A stretch of DNA of 64,000 bases, taken from the NCBI GenBank assembly GCA_000526575.1, contig JAGI01000001.1:372001-436000 (forward strand). The letters are read 5' to 3'. Below the pieces are notes generated by a model. That model had not been told where the DNA came from. It saw nothing but the letters and a program-made list of their open reading frames with translations, and ran no database searches. The position numbers and the translations under genes are program-made. This DNA comes from Clostridium sp. 12(A) (GTDB lineage: Bacteria; Bacillota; Clostridia; Lachnospirales; Lachnospiraceae). Each line of letters begins with the position of its first letter. The stretch's first letter is position 1. Below, in pieces: positions 52,406 to 60,986 of this stretch.

Positions 52406-54088
52406 ATGAATAAAACGTGGTGGAAGGAAGCGGTGGTGTATCAGATATACCCCAGAAGCTTTCAGGACAGCAATGGAGACGGAATTGGAGACTTAAATGG
52501 AATCAGGCAGCGGCTTGATTATCTGAAGCTGTTGGGAATTGACGTGATCTGGCTTTCTCCAATCTGTAAGTCCCCCAATGATGACAATGGATACGATATT
52601 AGTGATTATCAGGATATTATGAGTGAATTCGGGACCATGGAAGACTTTGATCATCTGTTGCGGGAGGCTCATGAAAGAGGCATACGGATCCTGCTTGATT
52701 TGGTAGTCAACCATACCTCGGATGAGCACCCCTGGTTTTTAGAGAGCAGAAGGAGCAGGGAGAATCCATACCGGGACTATTACATTTGGAGAGAGGGAAA
52801 GGAAGACGGGAGCTGTCCCAATAACTGGGGCTCCTGCTTTAGCGGCTCTGCCTGGGAATATGACAATGAGACAAAGATGTATTACCTCCATTTATTCTCC
52901 AAAAAACAGCCGGATCTAAACTGGGAAAATCCCAGAGTCAGAGACGAAGTGTTTGACATGATGGATTGGTGGTGCAGGAAGGGAATTGATGGCTTTCGAA
53001 TGGACGTCATCAGCATGATATCCAAGGACCCGGCCCTGCCAGATGGAGAGGTCTCCAATGGTCTTTATGGAGATTTTACACCTTACAGCGTTCACGGACC
53101 AAAGGTACACGATTATTTAAAAGAAATGAACCGAAGGGTTCTTTCCAAATACGATTTAATGACAGTGGGAGAGACCGCAGGAGTCACCATAGAAGAGGCA
53201 AAACGCTACGCCGGAGAAGGGGAAGAAGAGCTTAACATGGTCTTTCACTTTGAACACGTAGACAGTAGCGGAGAGTTTGGTAAATGGACGGATCAAAAGA
53301 CAGAACTAAGAATACTTAAGGGCATCTTGTCCAAATGGCAGACAGAGCTTGAAAACAGCGCGTGGAACAGTCTTTACTGGGACAATCATGATCAGCCAAG
53401 AGCGGTATCAAGGTTCGGAGATGACAGAGAGGAATACCGGGAATTATCGGCAAAGATGCTTGCCACCTGTCTTCACATGATGAAGGGAACGCCCTACATC
53501 TATCAGGGAGAAGAGCTTTCCATGACCAATTATCCGTTTGAGGATATGACTGAGTTCAAAGACATTGAAAGCATCAATGCCTACAAGGAACTGGTCGGGG
53601 AAGGTCATGTCACCCATGAGTGCATGATGGATTACCTGCGTTTTAAGAGCCGGGACAATGCAAGAACACCCATGCAGTGGGATGATAAGGAGCAGGCAGG
53701 CTTTACAAGCGGAACTCCGTGGCTCTCAGTAAATCCTAATTATAGGGAAATCAATGCAGCCAGGCAGATAGATGATCCTGATTCCGTGTTTTCTTATTAT
53801 AGGAAGCTGATCGCTCTTAGAAAAAAACATGATGTGATCGTATACGGTACTTACCAGCTCATACTTCCAGAGGACTCTCACATATTTGCTTTTGTAAGAA
53901 CCTTAGAGAAGGAACAGGTTCTGGTGCTGTGCAATTTTACGGATCAGGAAGTGAAGGCAGACATACCGGAAACATTTAACCTGGAAACAGCAGAATGCTT
54001 CATACAAAACTATAAAGGCAGGGAATCCTTAGCTCAGGGAATTCTAAGGCCTTATGAGGCGATTGCATTGTATTGGAAAGAACAATAA
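52406..54088 (+). CDS. GH13 alpha-glucosidase / oligo-1,6-glucosidase (first copy)
   Basis: A 560-aa GH13_31-type enzyme: AVVYQIYPRSFQDSNGDGIG at the start, DLVVNHTSDEHPWF, GFRMDVISM with the nucleophile Asp (about residue 200), the acid/base Glu in TVGETAG (about 256), and WDNHDQPRAVSRFGDD with the third Asp. The residue after the nucleophile is Val, which in this family goes with alpha-1,6 specificity (isomaltose, panose). No signal peptide; it acts on sugars brought in by the importer just upstream. Confidence 0.93.
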   Translation: MNKTWWKEAVVYQIYPRSFQDSNGDGIGDLNGIRQRLDYLKLLGIDVIWLSPICKSPNDDNGYDISDYQDIMSEFGTMEDFDHLLREAHERGIRILLDLVVNHTSDEHPWFLESRRSRENPYRDYYIWREGKEDGSCPNNWGSCFSGSAWEYDNETKMYYLHLFSKKQPDLNWENPRVRDEVFDMMDWWCRKGIDGFRMDVISMISKDPALPDGEVSNGLYGDFTPYSVHGPKVHDYLKEMNRRVLSKYDLMTVGETAGVTIEEAKRYAGEGEEELNMVFHFEHVDSSGEFGKWTDQKTELRILKGILSKWQTELENSAWNSLYWDNHDQPRAVSRFGDDREEYRELSAKMLATCLHMMKGTPYIYQGEELSMTNYPFEDMTEFKDIESINAYKELVGEGHVTHECMMDYLRFKSRDNARTPMQWDDKEQAGFTSGTPWLSVNPNYREINAARQIDDPDSVFSYYRKLIALRKKHDVIVYGTYQLILPEDSHIFAFVRTLEKEQVLVLCNFTDQEVKADIPETFNLETAECFIQNYKGRESLAQGILRPYEAIALYWKEQ

Positions 54089-54113
54089 AGAATAGATAGG
54101 ACGGATAAATAAA

Positions 54114-55784
54114 ATGATTAAAAAATGGTGGCAGGATAAGGTGGCATATCAGATTTATCCTAAGAGTTTTAAAGATACCAACGATGACGGCATTGGAGAT
54201 GTAAAAGGGATCATAGAAAAGCTGGATTATTTAAAGGATTTGGGAGTTGATATTATCTGGCTTTCCCCAATTTATTGTTCTCCTCTGGCAGATCAGGGCT
54301 ATGATATCTCCGACTATTATCTCATTGATCCCAGGTTCGGAACCATGGAAGAAATGGATGAATTGATCGCAGAAGCAAAAAAAAGAGAGATGTATCTGAT
54401 TATGGATCTGGTGGTCAATCACTGTTCCGATGAACATGAGTGGTTTCAGAAGGCATTAAAAGACCCGGAAGGAGAGTACGGCAACTATTTTTATATCCGG
54501 GAAGGCAAAGACGGAAAGGCCCCCAACAACTTAAGATCGTATTTTGGCGGAAGTGTTTGGGAGAGAATCGGAGATACCAACAGGTACTATTTTCACGCAT
54601 TTCACAAAAAACAGCCGGACCTTAACTGGGAAAATGAAGTCCTTCGGGAAAAGATATATGAGATGATACGGTGGTGGCTGGAGAAGGGAATTGCCGGATT
54701 TCGTATCGATGCTATTATGAACATCAAGAAGGTTCTGCCGTTTCATGATTATGAGCCTGACCGGGATGATGGATTGGCTTCCTGTGAGAAGATGGTAGAT
54801 GAGGCAGAAGGCATTCTGGACTTTTTAAATGAGATGAAGGAAGCGGCATTTGACAAGTACGATGCTTTTACAGTGGGGGAAGTATTTCGGGAAAAGAAAG
54901 AGGATTTGGAGGCGTTCATTGGAGAGAAGGGGTGCTTTTCCTCTATGTTCGACTTTAATGAAACCGTTTTTGGCATCAGTGACAAAGGCTGGTATGACTA
55001 TCAGCATATCACACCCGATGATTACAGAGACTGCTGCTTTGCCAGCCAGCTTCGGTCAGAGGGCGTAGGTTTTCTGTCAAATATCATTGAAAACCACGAT
55101 GAACCAAGAGGCGTCAGCCACTATATCCCGGAAGGAGAGTGCTCCGACCAGTCTAAAAAAATGCTGGCAACGGTTTATTTTATGCTAAAGGGCCTCCCCT
55201 TCATCTATCAGGGACAGGAAATCGGTATGGAAAATGTGCCTTTTACCTCAATCGAAGACATAGACGATATCTCGACGCTGGATCAGTATCAGGTGGCCTT
55301 AAGTCAGGGATTTTCAAAGGAAGAGGCATTTTCTATGGTATGCCGCTACAGCAGGGACAATGCAAGAGTGCCTTTTCAGTGGGATGGAGGAACCAACGCC
55401 GGATTCAGCCAGGGGATTCCATGGCTTAAGGTAAATCCCGATTATCGAAGCCTTAATCTGGAACTGCAAATAGAGGATGAGGATTCCGTCTTCCATTATT
55501 ATAAAAAGCTGATTGCCTTACGAAAAAGCAGGGATTATAAGGAGACCCTTGTATTTGGAGATTTTGAACCTGCTTATACTGATCTAAAGAGAGTCATGGC
55601 TTATTATCGGAGCAGCAAAGCTGAGAAAATCTTAATCATTGGCAATTTTAAACCGGAACCACAGGAATTTCTTCTGGAACAGGAAGAGTATGAGGTACTG
55701 TTAAATAATAAGAAGGAGTTATCATCAGACGGTAGAAAGCTATTGCTAGATGGATATCAGGCTTTGATTTTAAGATTTCAATAG
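54114..55784 (+). CDS. GH13 alpha-glucosidase (second copy)
   Basis: A 556-aa GH13_31-type enzyme, paralogous to the gene 25 bp upstream: KVAYQIYPKSFKDTNDDGIG, DLVVNHCSDEHEWF, GFRIDAIMN with the nucleophile Asp, FTVGEVFRE with the acid/base Glu, and IENHDEPRGVSHY. The residue after the nucleophile is Ala rather than Val, so its linkage preference probably differs from its neighbour's. The two enzymes together would cover mixed alpha-glucosides. Cytoplasmic. Confidence 0.92.
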   Translation: MIKKWWQDKVAYQIYPKSFKDTNDDGIGDVKGIIEKLDYLKDLGVDIIWLSPIYCSPLADQGYDISDYYLIDPRFGTMEEMDELIAEAKKREMYLIMDLVVNHCSDEHEWFQKALKDPEGEYGNYFYIREGKDGKAPNNLRSYFGGSVWERIGDTNRYYFHAFHKKQPDLNWENEVLREKIYEMIRWWLEKGIAGFRIDAIMNIKKVLPFHDYEPDRDDGLASCEKMVDEAEGILDFLNEMKEAAFDKYDAFTVGEVFREKKEDLEAFIGEKGCFSSMFDFNETVFGISDKGWYDYQHITPDDYRDCCFASQLRSEGVGFLSNIIENHDEPRGVSHYIPEGECSDQSKKMLATVYFMLKGLPFIYQGQEIGMENVPFTSIEDIDDISTLDQYQVALSQGFSKEEAFSMVCRYSRDNARVPFQWDGGTNAGFSQGIPWLKVNPDYRSLNLELQIEDEDSVFHYYKKLIALRKSRDYKETLVFGDFEPAYTDLKRVMAYYRSSKAEKILIIGNFKPEPQEFLLEQEEYEVLLNNKKELSSDGRKLLLDGYQALILRFQ

Positions 55785-55797
55785 CAAGAGGAACTAA

Positions 55798-55845
55798 AAG
55801 AAGGTCAGAGAAGACGGCATTCGCCCTTCTTTGACCTTCTTTTTA
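55798..55845. terminator. Terminator after the GH13 pair
   Basis: AAGAAGGTCA (55798) and TGACCTTCTT close a long stem, followed by TTTTA. It is shared with the convergent lipoprotein gene. Confidence 0.8.
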
Positions 55846-55858
55846 TAGAAAAAGTTTT

Positions 55859-56698
55859 TTATTTCTCATATATGCTGCGACATACGCGAAGTCCCATATC
55901 CGGCCCCTTACCATTGGCTTCATACTTGCCGCGGTAGGAGATCTGGCAGCTGGTTTTATCCCCAAGCCAACCTCCGCCTTTCCAGACACGGTAATTTCCA
56001 CTTCCGATTAAAAGATCCTGATACCAGTTAAAACACCATTCCCTGACATTTCCAGACATATCGTAAAGGCCCAGTTCGTTGGGCTTTTTAGAACCAACGG
56101 GATGAGTCGAATTCCGATTGTTTTCAATGCGGGTCCATTCCCAGTCACCGGTTAAAAATTCCTTCCCGGAGTTCCTGAAATACCATGTGGTCTCTTCTTC
56201 ATTATTGCCGCCGCTATAGGTATACTGTTTGCTCTCCATACCTCCGCCGGCAGCATATTGCCATTCTGCTTCTGTGGGCAGCCGGTAACCGTTTGCTCCC
56301 TCATTCACAGATATCGTCCATTTTATATCATCAAATTCACTTACGTTTTCTGGGTCCTTATTACTTTTATCAATGGAGTAATAAGGGGTTAATCCTTCTT
56401 TTTCGCTTCTCTTATTGCAATACTCAATGGCATCATACCAGCTTACTGTTTCAACCGGCAGTGTCTCACCTTGAAAACCAGAAGGATTATTGCCCATCAC
56501 ATCCGTCCATTCCTTTTGGGTCACCTCATATTTGCCAATATAAAAATCCGAGATGGTTTCTGCTTGTCCCTGTGAAAGAGACGTAGTATCTGCAGCAGCG
56601 TTGCCTTTGACTAACACGAGACTTTCCTGTTCTTCTTTCGAACAACCGCAGGAAAATACGGCTACTGCAATCAAAAGCAAGATCAGTTTTTTCCCCAT
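55859..56698 (-). CDS. Formylglycine-generating-enzyme-like (SUMF1 domain) lipoprotein
   Basis: A 279-aa exported lipoprotein: MGKKLILLLIAVAVFSCGC with the lipobox Cys near 19, followed by an FGE-sulfatase/SUMF1 C-lectin-like domain (IGKYEVTQKEWTDVMGNNPS, LPVETVSWYDAIEYCNKRS, YRLPTEAEWQYAAGGG, DMSGNVREWCFNW, YRGKYEANGKGPDMGLRVCR). The RxxxxC pattern of true FGE active sites is not obvious, and no sulfatase is nearby, so a binding or non-catalytic role is as likely. Start ATG 56698 has AAAGGA upstream and sets the lipoprotein signal; ATG 56803 would add an unlikely leader. Confidence 0.85.
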   Translation of the reverse strand: MGKKLILLLIAVAVFSCGCSKEEQESLVLVKGNAAADTTSLSQGQAETISDFYIGKYEVTQKEWTDVMGNNPSGFQGETLPVETVSWYDAIEYCNKRSEKEGLTPYYSIDKSNKDPENVSEFDDIKWTISVNEGANGYRLPTEAEWQYAAGGGMESKQYTYSGGNNEEETTWYFRNSGKEFLTGDWEWTRIENNRNSTHPVGSKKPNELGLYDMSGNVREWCFNWYQDLLIGSGNYRVWKGGGWLGDKTSCQISYRGKYEANGKGPDMGLRVCRSIYEK

Positions 56699-56872
56699 AG
56701 CTGTAATCCTTTCCGTATGGTTTTCTCTGCTTAAAACAATTTCCTCATTCATAAAATGTATGGATACATAACAATACATGTTATGGAAATTCCAAAACTG
56801 CAATATTTAAATAGTATGTAGGTAAGTACAGTGTTAATTAGATAATTACACCTTATCAGGTGCTATATAAAA

Positions 56873-57511
56873 TTACCAAACAGTTACATTAGCATTTCCG
56901 CTGCTCTGATAGCCCTCAACGCACATTGCCTGATAAGACCAGGAATTACCTAAATTCATACCTTTGCTTCTCCATGCATTTGCGTGGTTTGCAAAGTTGA
57001 TCTGAGCATTGCTGCCAGTAGGTCTCTTAGACTGTCTGACACTCCAGTACTGTGGGAATGTCTGATAACCATCAATAGATGGAGCGTTGTAACGCATGGT
57101 TGTATAGATGTCGTAGGTAGCACCGTCACTGCTTACGGTTCCCTTATAGGTGCCAGTTGGTCTGTAGGATCCCCAGCTGTCAACTACATAATATTCAATT
57201 AAAGAGTTTCTTGTCCAACCGTAGAAGGTCAGATAACTGTTTCCAGATGGAGCAAAAACACCTGCGTTATAGTTAACGACTCTGTTAGGAGTTCCGTAAG
57301 TCCAGCCTTTACCAACAACAAAGTTGCCACAGTTGGTCCAGTTTACACTGAAATTACCGCCAGAGCCATTGACCATATTTACATATCCGCCGCCATCATC
57401 ATAGTTCTGCCAATAGTCTGTGGCAGCATATGTAGTACCAGCAAAGATACTTGAAATACCCATTGCAATAACAAATACAAATGATAAGACCTTTTTACTT
57501 ACTTTGTTCAT
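56873..57511 (-). CDS. Secreted GH11 endo-1,4-beta-xylanase
   Basis: A 212-aa single-domain GH11 enzyme. A cleavable signal peptide ([18 protein letters not shown] to TTYA) is followed by a beta-jelly-roll. The nucleophile Glu is in [12 protein letters not shown] (about residue 108) and the acid/base Glu in [17 protein letters not shown] (about 198). The thumb region [15 protein letters not shown] is recognisable. It cuts xylan outside the cell. GGAGGGG precedes the ATG on the minus strand. It has no carbohydrate-binding module. No xylose genes are nearby, so it is a stand-alone polysaccharide cargo gene. Confidence 0.95.
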   Translation of the reverse strand: MNKVSKKVLSFVFVIAMGISSIFAGTTYAATDYWQNYDDGGGYVNMVNGSGGNFSVNWTNCGNFVVGKGWTYGTPNRVVNYNAGVFAPSGNSYLTFYGWTRNSLIEYYVVDSWGSYRPTGTYKGTVSSDGATYDIYTTMRYNAPSIDGYQTFPQYWSVRQSKRPTGSNAQINFANHANAWRSKGMNLGNSWSYQAMCVEGYQSSGNANVTVW

Positions 57512-58009
57512 ATGATTCCCCTCCTGTTTAAAGAAACATGGTACTTGTACTTACCTACATACGATATAAATATTACCTAAAAATGTCCTCCTTTTCTTAT
57601 TTAGACAGCTCTTCTAACAATAACAGAAAACCGCCTTTTATCCGGTTATTATGCGGGATGTAACTAGTAAAATGATTGTGGATTGTACTTTTGACCAAGA
57701 ATTAGTCAGGTAAAACTAAGAAGTTTAAAAGATTAGTCTGAATTCAGGCTATAGAAAAATAAAAAATCTCCATTACGCACATATTATCAGCCATGGACAT
57801 GTTTGTAAATGGTTTGTAATAAAATTAATAATTTTTGGTTAATGTTACCAATTGTTTGTATCGCCTGTGTAACAAAATAATTTTTTTTTGTCTATTTTTT
57901 ATTTTTTGAGACATTCGTTTTTTTGCCATATAAAAGCCTTTTTCCTATGGGATAAAAGCATTAATATGATCCATATGCATACATGTAATGAAAAGGATGG
58001 TGAGCAGCT
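57512..58009. other. AT-rich intergenic region between xylanase and recombinase
   Basis: About 500 bp without a coding frame that I can support. It must hold the promoters of both divergent genes. It contains TTGGT-N7-ACCAA (57835-57851), a possible operator, and long T and A runs near 57880-57910. Nothing else recognised. Confidence 0.5.
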
Positions 58010-59647
58010 TTGAATATTTTTATTTACAGCCGAAAGTCTGTTTATACAGGAAAAGGCGAGAGCGTGGAAAACCAGGTGGAGATGTGCAAAGAATATATTT
58101 CAGATAAACTGCCAAATGCCAAGCAGGCAGAGATAAGCATTTATGAGGACGAAGGATTTTCCGCGAAAAATACCAACCGGCCTCAGTTTCAGCAGATGCT
58201 TAAGGATTTAAAACGTATAAGACCTCAATACGTCATCTGCTATCGTCTGGACCGTATCAGCCGTAATGTCAGCGACTTTTCTTCTCTCATCGAGGAGCTG
58301 AATCATCAGAATATATCCTTCATCTGCATCCGGGAAGAGTTTGATACCTCAAAGCCAATGGGAAAGGCCATGATGTACATAGCCTCTGTCTTTGCCCAGC
58401 TGGAGCGGGAAACCATAGCCGAGCGTGTGCGGGACAATATGCTTTTACTGGCCCGCACCGGCCGGTGGCTGGGAGGCACTACCCCATTAGGCTATACCTC
58501 TGAAAAGCTTCAGGAGGTTGTTTTAGACGGCAAACTTAAAACCGCCTGCAAACTAAAGGAAAATCCAGGAGAGCTCTCTATCGTAAGCAGTATCTATGAG
58601 AAATTTTTAGAGCTTCGCAGTGTTTCCGGTGTCAGCAAATATCTGATCAGAGAGGGGATCGGGACCAGGAATGGAAACATGTTTTCTCTTCCTGGAATCA
58701 AAGAGATTCTGCAAAATCCCGTTTATTGTATTGCCGATGAGGAGGCTTGGGATTTTTTTAGGAAACATCATGCAGATATCTGCTTTGAACGGCCTGATTG
58801 TTCTAATAGATATGGATTATTATCCTACAACAAACGAGATTACCGGAAAAAAAGCGCCCCAAGGCAGGAGATGGACCAATGGATCGTGGCTATGGGAAAG
58901 CATAAAGGAGTGGTATCCGGTAAGAAATGGGTGACAGTGCAGGAGATACTTAAGAGTAATATTCCCACTGGAAAAAAGCCCTCTATCATGCACAACAGCT
59001 ATTCCCTGTTATCAGGAACCATCTATTGCAGTCAATGCAACAGCCGCATGTTTGCAAAACAGAGAAGGAGCAAGGAAAGAATCAGCGACGAAAGAAGTCA
59101 GAAATCATATGATTATATCTGTAACAGCAAGCTACGTGCCGGTACAGATCTATGTAACTGCTTTAATTTAAACGGAAGGCAGGCGGATAACATGGTCTTC
59201 GAATCCCTGCTTCCCTATATGAATGAGAATAAAAATATCTTTTTACTGCTGGATAAACTGAAACGTGAGATACAAAAGCAGATAGAGAAAGATCCCTGTA
59301 AGGTGATAGAAGATAAAATCAAAAAAAACACTGGTGAAATCAATAATCTAATCAGAACACTGTCCCATGATAATCTGGGAGAAGCCTTTATAAGCCGGGT
59401 AAATGAAAAAATAAGTGAGCTTGAGGGAGAGATTACATCTTTATTGGAAGAACAGAGCCGTCTTAAAAACAAGGCAGGCAGCTATGAGGAGAGCTCCCTT
59501 AAAATCAACCAGGCTTCTCATGACTTAATAAGTGTTAGAAGGATTTATAGAATTATGACCTTGGAAGAAAAACGGACTTTGATTAAATTAATGGTTCAAA
59601 AAATTGTTTGGGATGGTAAAAAGCTGCATGTTTACATAGATCAGTAG
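58010..59647 (+). CDS. Large serine recombinase of element 3
   Basis: A 545-aa recombinase starting at TTG 58010 (AAGGATGG upstream). Catalytic Ser10 is in FIYSRKSVYTG; also YEDEGFSAKNTNRPQFQQML, CYRLDRISRNVSDF, PMGKAMMYIASVFAQLERE, GTTPLGYTSE, a zinc-ribbon (IYCSQCNSRM, then ICNSKLRAGTDLCNC) and a C-terminal coiled-coil (about 440-500). The stop codon TAG (59645-59647) is itself the first three bases of the att arm TAGTTTCCCTTTG, so the gene ends at the element boundary. Confidence 0.93.
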   Translation: MNIFIYSRKSVYTGKGESVENQVEMCKEYISDKLPNAKQAEISIYEDEGFSAKNTNRPQFQQMLKDLKRIRPQYVICYRLDRISRNVSDFSSLIEELNHQNISFICIREEFDTSKPMGKAMMYIASVFAQLERETIAERVRDNMLLLARTGRWLGGTTPLGYTSEKLQEVVLDGKLKTACKLKENPGELSIVSSIYEKFLELRSVSGVSKYLIREGIGTRNGNMFSLPGIKEILQNPVYCIADEEAWDFFRKHHADICFERPDCSNRYGLLSYNKRDYRKKSAPRQEMDQWIVAMGKHKGVVSGKKWVTVQEILKSNIPTGKKPSIMHNSYSLLSGTIYCSQCNSRMFAKQRRSKERISDERSQKSYDYICNSKLRAGTDLCNCFNLNGRQADNMVFESLLPYMNENKNIFLLLDKLKREIQKQIEKDPCKVIEDKIKKNTGEINNLIRTLSHDNLGEAFISRVNEKISELEGEITSLLEEQSRLKNKAGSYEESSLKINQASHDLISVRRIYRIMTLEEKRTLIKLMVQKIVWDGKKLHVYIDQ

Positions 59648-59675
59648 TTTCCCTTTGACTGGTGGCGCATTCCCA
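59645..59675 (+). repeat. attR of element 3
   Basis: Arm TAGTTTCCCTTTG (59645-59657), 11 bases, then core ATTCCCA (59669-59675) continuing into feoB segment 4. Confidence 0.85.
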
Positions 59676-60398
59676 ACCATGATTGCAATTATAACCATGT
59701 TTTTTATCGGGGGCGCCACTGGTCTTTCTTCCACGGTGCTGTCTGCCGCCATTCTCTCTGGTGTCATTGTACTTGGAATCGTCATGACCCTTGTGATTTC
59801 AAAGCTTTTGTCCGTTACCATCTTAAAGGGAGTGCCTTCTTCCTTTACCCTGGAGCTGCCTCCTTACAGAAGACCTCAGATTGGCAAGGTCATTGTTCGG
59901 TCCATATTCGACCGGACTCTGTTTGTACTCGGCCGCGCTGTAGTGATTGCAGCCCCGGCAGGTATGGTCATCTGGCTCATGGCAAATCTGACAATAGGAG
60001 ATGTCACCTTGTTATCCCTCTGTTCCGGATTTTTGGATCCATTTGCAAGAGCCATCGGGCTTGACGGAGTCATTCTTTTGGCGTTTATCCTGGGATTTCC
60101 CGCCAATGAAATTGTTGTGCCCATCATCATTATGGCTTATATGGCAGAAGGAAAGCTGCTTCAGATCGACGATCTGTCTGTTTTAAAACACCTTCTGGTA
60201 TCCAATGGCTGGACCTGGATTACGGCTGTGAGCACCCTTTTATTTTCCCTGATGCACTGGCCCTGTTCCACCACTTGCCTGACCATACGAAAGGAAACTC
60301 AGAGCATGAAATGGACCCTGATATCCTGGCTGGTACCCACTGTGACCGGGGTGATAGTCTGTTTTATCTTTGCAACCATTGCCAGAGCCTTCCTGTAA
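59670..60398 (+). CDS. feoB: FeoB, segment 4 of 4 (C-terminal membrane part)
   Basis: From TTC CCA ACC to TAA at 60398 it encodes the remaining 242 residues of FeoB: FPTMIAIITMFFIGGA, a region with TLELPPYRRPQIGKVIVRSIFD, GRAVVIAAPAGMVIWL and LHWPCSTTCLTIRKET, then the last helices to IARAFL. It has about six membrane segments. The free-standing ORF begins at ATG 59655 within element 3 sequence. No frameshift is seen, so with the three excisions a complete FeoB of 781 residues is predicted. It is followed after 65 bp by a small ORF of the same operon. Confidence 0.92.
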   Translation, partial: FPTMIAIITMFFIGGATGLSSTVLSAAILSGVIVLGIVMTLVISKLLSVTILKGVPSSFTLELPPYRRPQIGKVIVRSIFDRTLFVLGRAVVIAAPAGMVIWLMANLTIGDVTLLSLCSGFLDPFARAIGLDGVILLAFILGFPANEIVVPIIIMAYMAEGKLLQIDDLSVLKHLLVSNGWTWITAVSTLLFSLMHWPCSTTCLTIRKETQSMKWTLISWLVPTVTGVIVCFIFATIARAFL

Positions 60399-60463
60399 TG
60401 TTTAAACCTTCCACCATTTGTCTACAATTGGAGTAGAACAACAATCGGAAAGGAGGGAGAAGC

Positions 60464-60691
60464 GTGAACCGGAGTTACCACGTTTGCGCCCTGTCAGACC
60501 AGAAGAAAGCCAGGAGCATTGAAAAAGAGATTAAAAAGGTAGACGGAGTGCAGGATATCAGGATTTCAGAAGATTTAAAGGAAATGCAAATCAAAATGGA
60601 ATACGAAAAAACACCCGCTGTCATGGAGCGGGTGGTGAACATCTGTAACCGCATCTCTAACGGCTGTGAAGTGAAGTATAAATTCACATAG
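60464..60691 (+). CDS. Small HMA-like 75-aa protein downstream of feoB
   Basis: A GTG start (60464) after AAGGAGGGAG encodes a 75-residue protein with an HMA-like ferredoxin fold pattern (YHVCALSDQKKARSIEKEIK, VDGVQDIRISEDLKEMQIKM) but without the CxxC metal motif. Likely a small partner of the Feo system; the function is unknown. Together with feoA and feoB it forms the feo operon, which is now split by 24 kb. Confidence 0.75.
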   Translation: MNRSYHVCALSDQKKARSIEKEIKKVDGVQDIRISEDLKEMQIKMEYEKTPAVMERVVNICNRISNGCEVKYKFT

Positions 60692-60721
60692 GTGTTGTTA
60701 ATGGTGATTTATGAAAGTTAT

Positions 60722-60767
60722 AAAACGTCGCGAGGTACTGAAGCTCAGTACGGCCGTGGCGTTTTAT
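60722..60767 (+). terminator. Terminator of the feo operon
   Basis: AAAACG..GGTACTG and CAGTAC..CGTTTT arms form a long imperfect stem around AAGCT, with a T-rich end at TTTTATATTTTT. Confidence 0.7.
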
Positions 60768-60893
60768 ATTTTTAATATTTAAGGTGGGGAAAATAATTGC
60801 TCATTGGATTGGGATATGTTACCATGGTGGTATGGAACAATCGTGTTACAGGGTGTGTTGGCCTCATTCTTTGATAGAATGGGGGTGGTGCTG

Positions 60894-60986
60894 ATGAAGT
60901 ATGACTTTAAAGATCTTATGACCTTTGGTCTTTTCGTTCTGGCATTACTTACATTCGTTTTTACGTTTAGTAAGTAACAATACATA
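60894..60986 (+). CDS. Putative holin-like small toxin (type I toxin-antitoxin)
   Basis: A 30-codon ORF with a strong site (GGGGGTGGTG) eight bases or less before ATG 60894. The peptide is one hydrophobic membrane helix (LMTFGLFVLALLTFVLRLVS) with an acidic/basic N-terminus (MKYDFKD). This matches small putative holin-like toxins of Firmicutes (Hol_Tox style). A convergent antisense RNA is predicted over its 3' end. Such peptides depolarise the membrane when made in excess. Too short for standard gene finding. Confidence 0.65.

Larger units (their letters stand above)
47480..59675. mobile_element. feoB-inserted element 3 (12,189 bp, large serine recombinase, sugar cargo)
   Basis: Bounded by ATTTCCA (47480-47486) and ATTCCCA (59669-59675), six of seven bases alike. 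Inside lie perfect 13-bp inverted arms: CAAAGGGAAACTA (47495-47507) and TAGTTTCCCTTTG (59645-59657). It carries an 86-aa ORF, a LacI-type regulator, a binding protein, two permeases, two GH13 enzymes, a formylglycine-enzyme-like lipoprotein, a GH11 xylanase and a serine recombinase. Excision restores CNGRFP-TMIAIITMFF in frame whichever side of the T/C mismatch is used. Confidence 0.92.

Noticed and set aside
57512-58009. CRISPR array or repeated sequence in the AT-rich gap
   Set aside because: No regularly spaced repeat units; only single short inverted repeats and homopolymer runs.
35952-59675. One large integrative element with internal rearrangements instead of three
   Set aside because: Each pair of core repeats and arms matches only its own partner, the feoB pieces between the elements are in correct order and frame, and each interval has its own recombinase.
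35952-59675. Prophage or conjugative element
   Set aside because: No capsid, tail, portal, lysis, relaxase, coupling-protein or replication gene is seen in any of the three intervals.
59655-60398. Independent membrane protein gene starting at ATG 59655
   Set aside because: The first codons are element 3 end sequence; from 59670 on it is the C-terminal part of FeoB.
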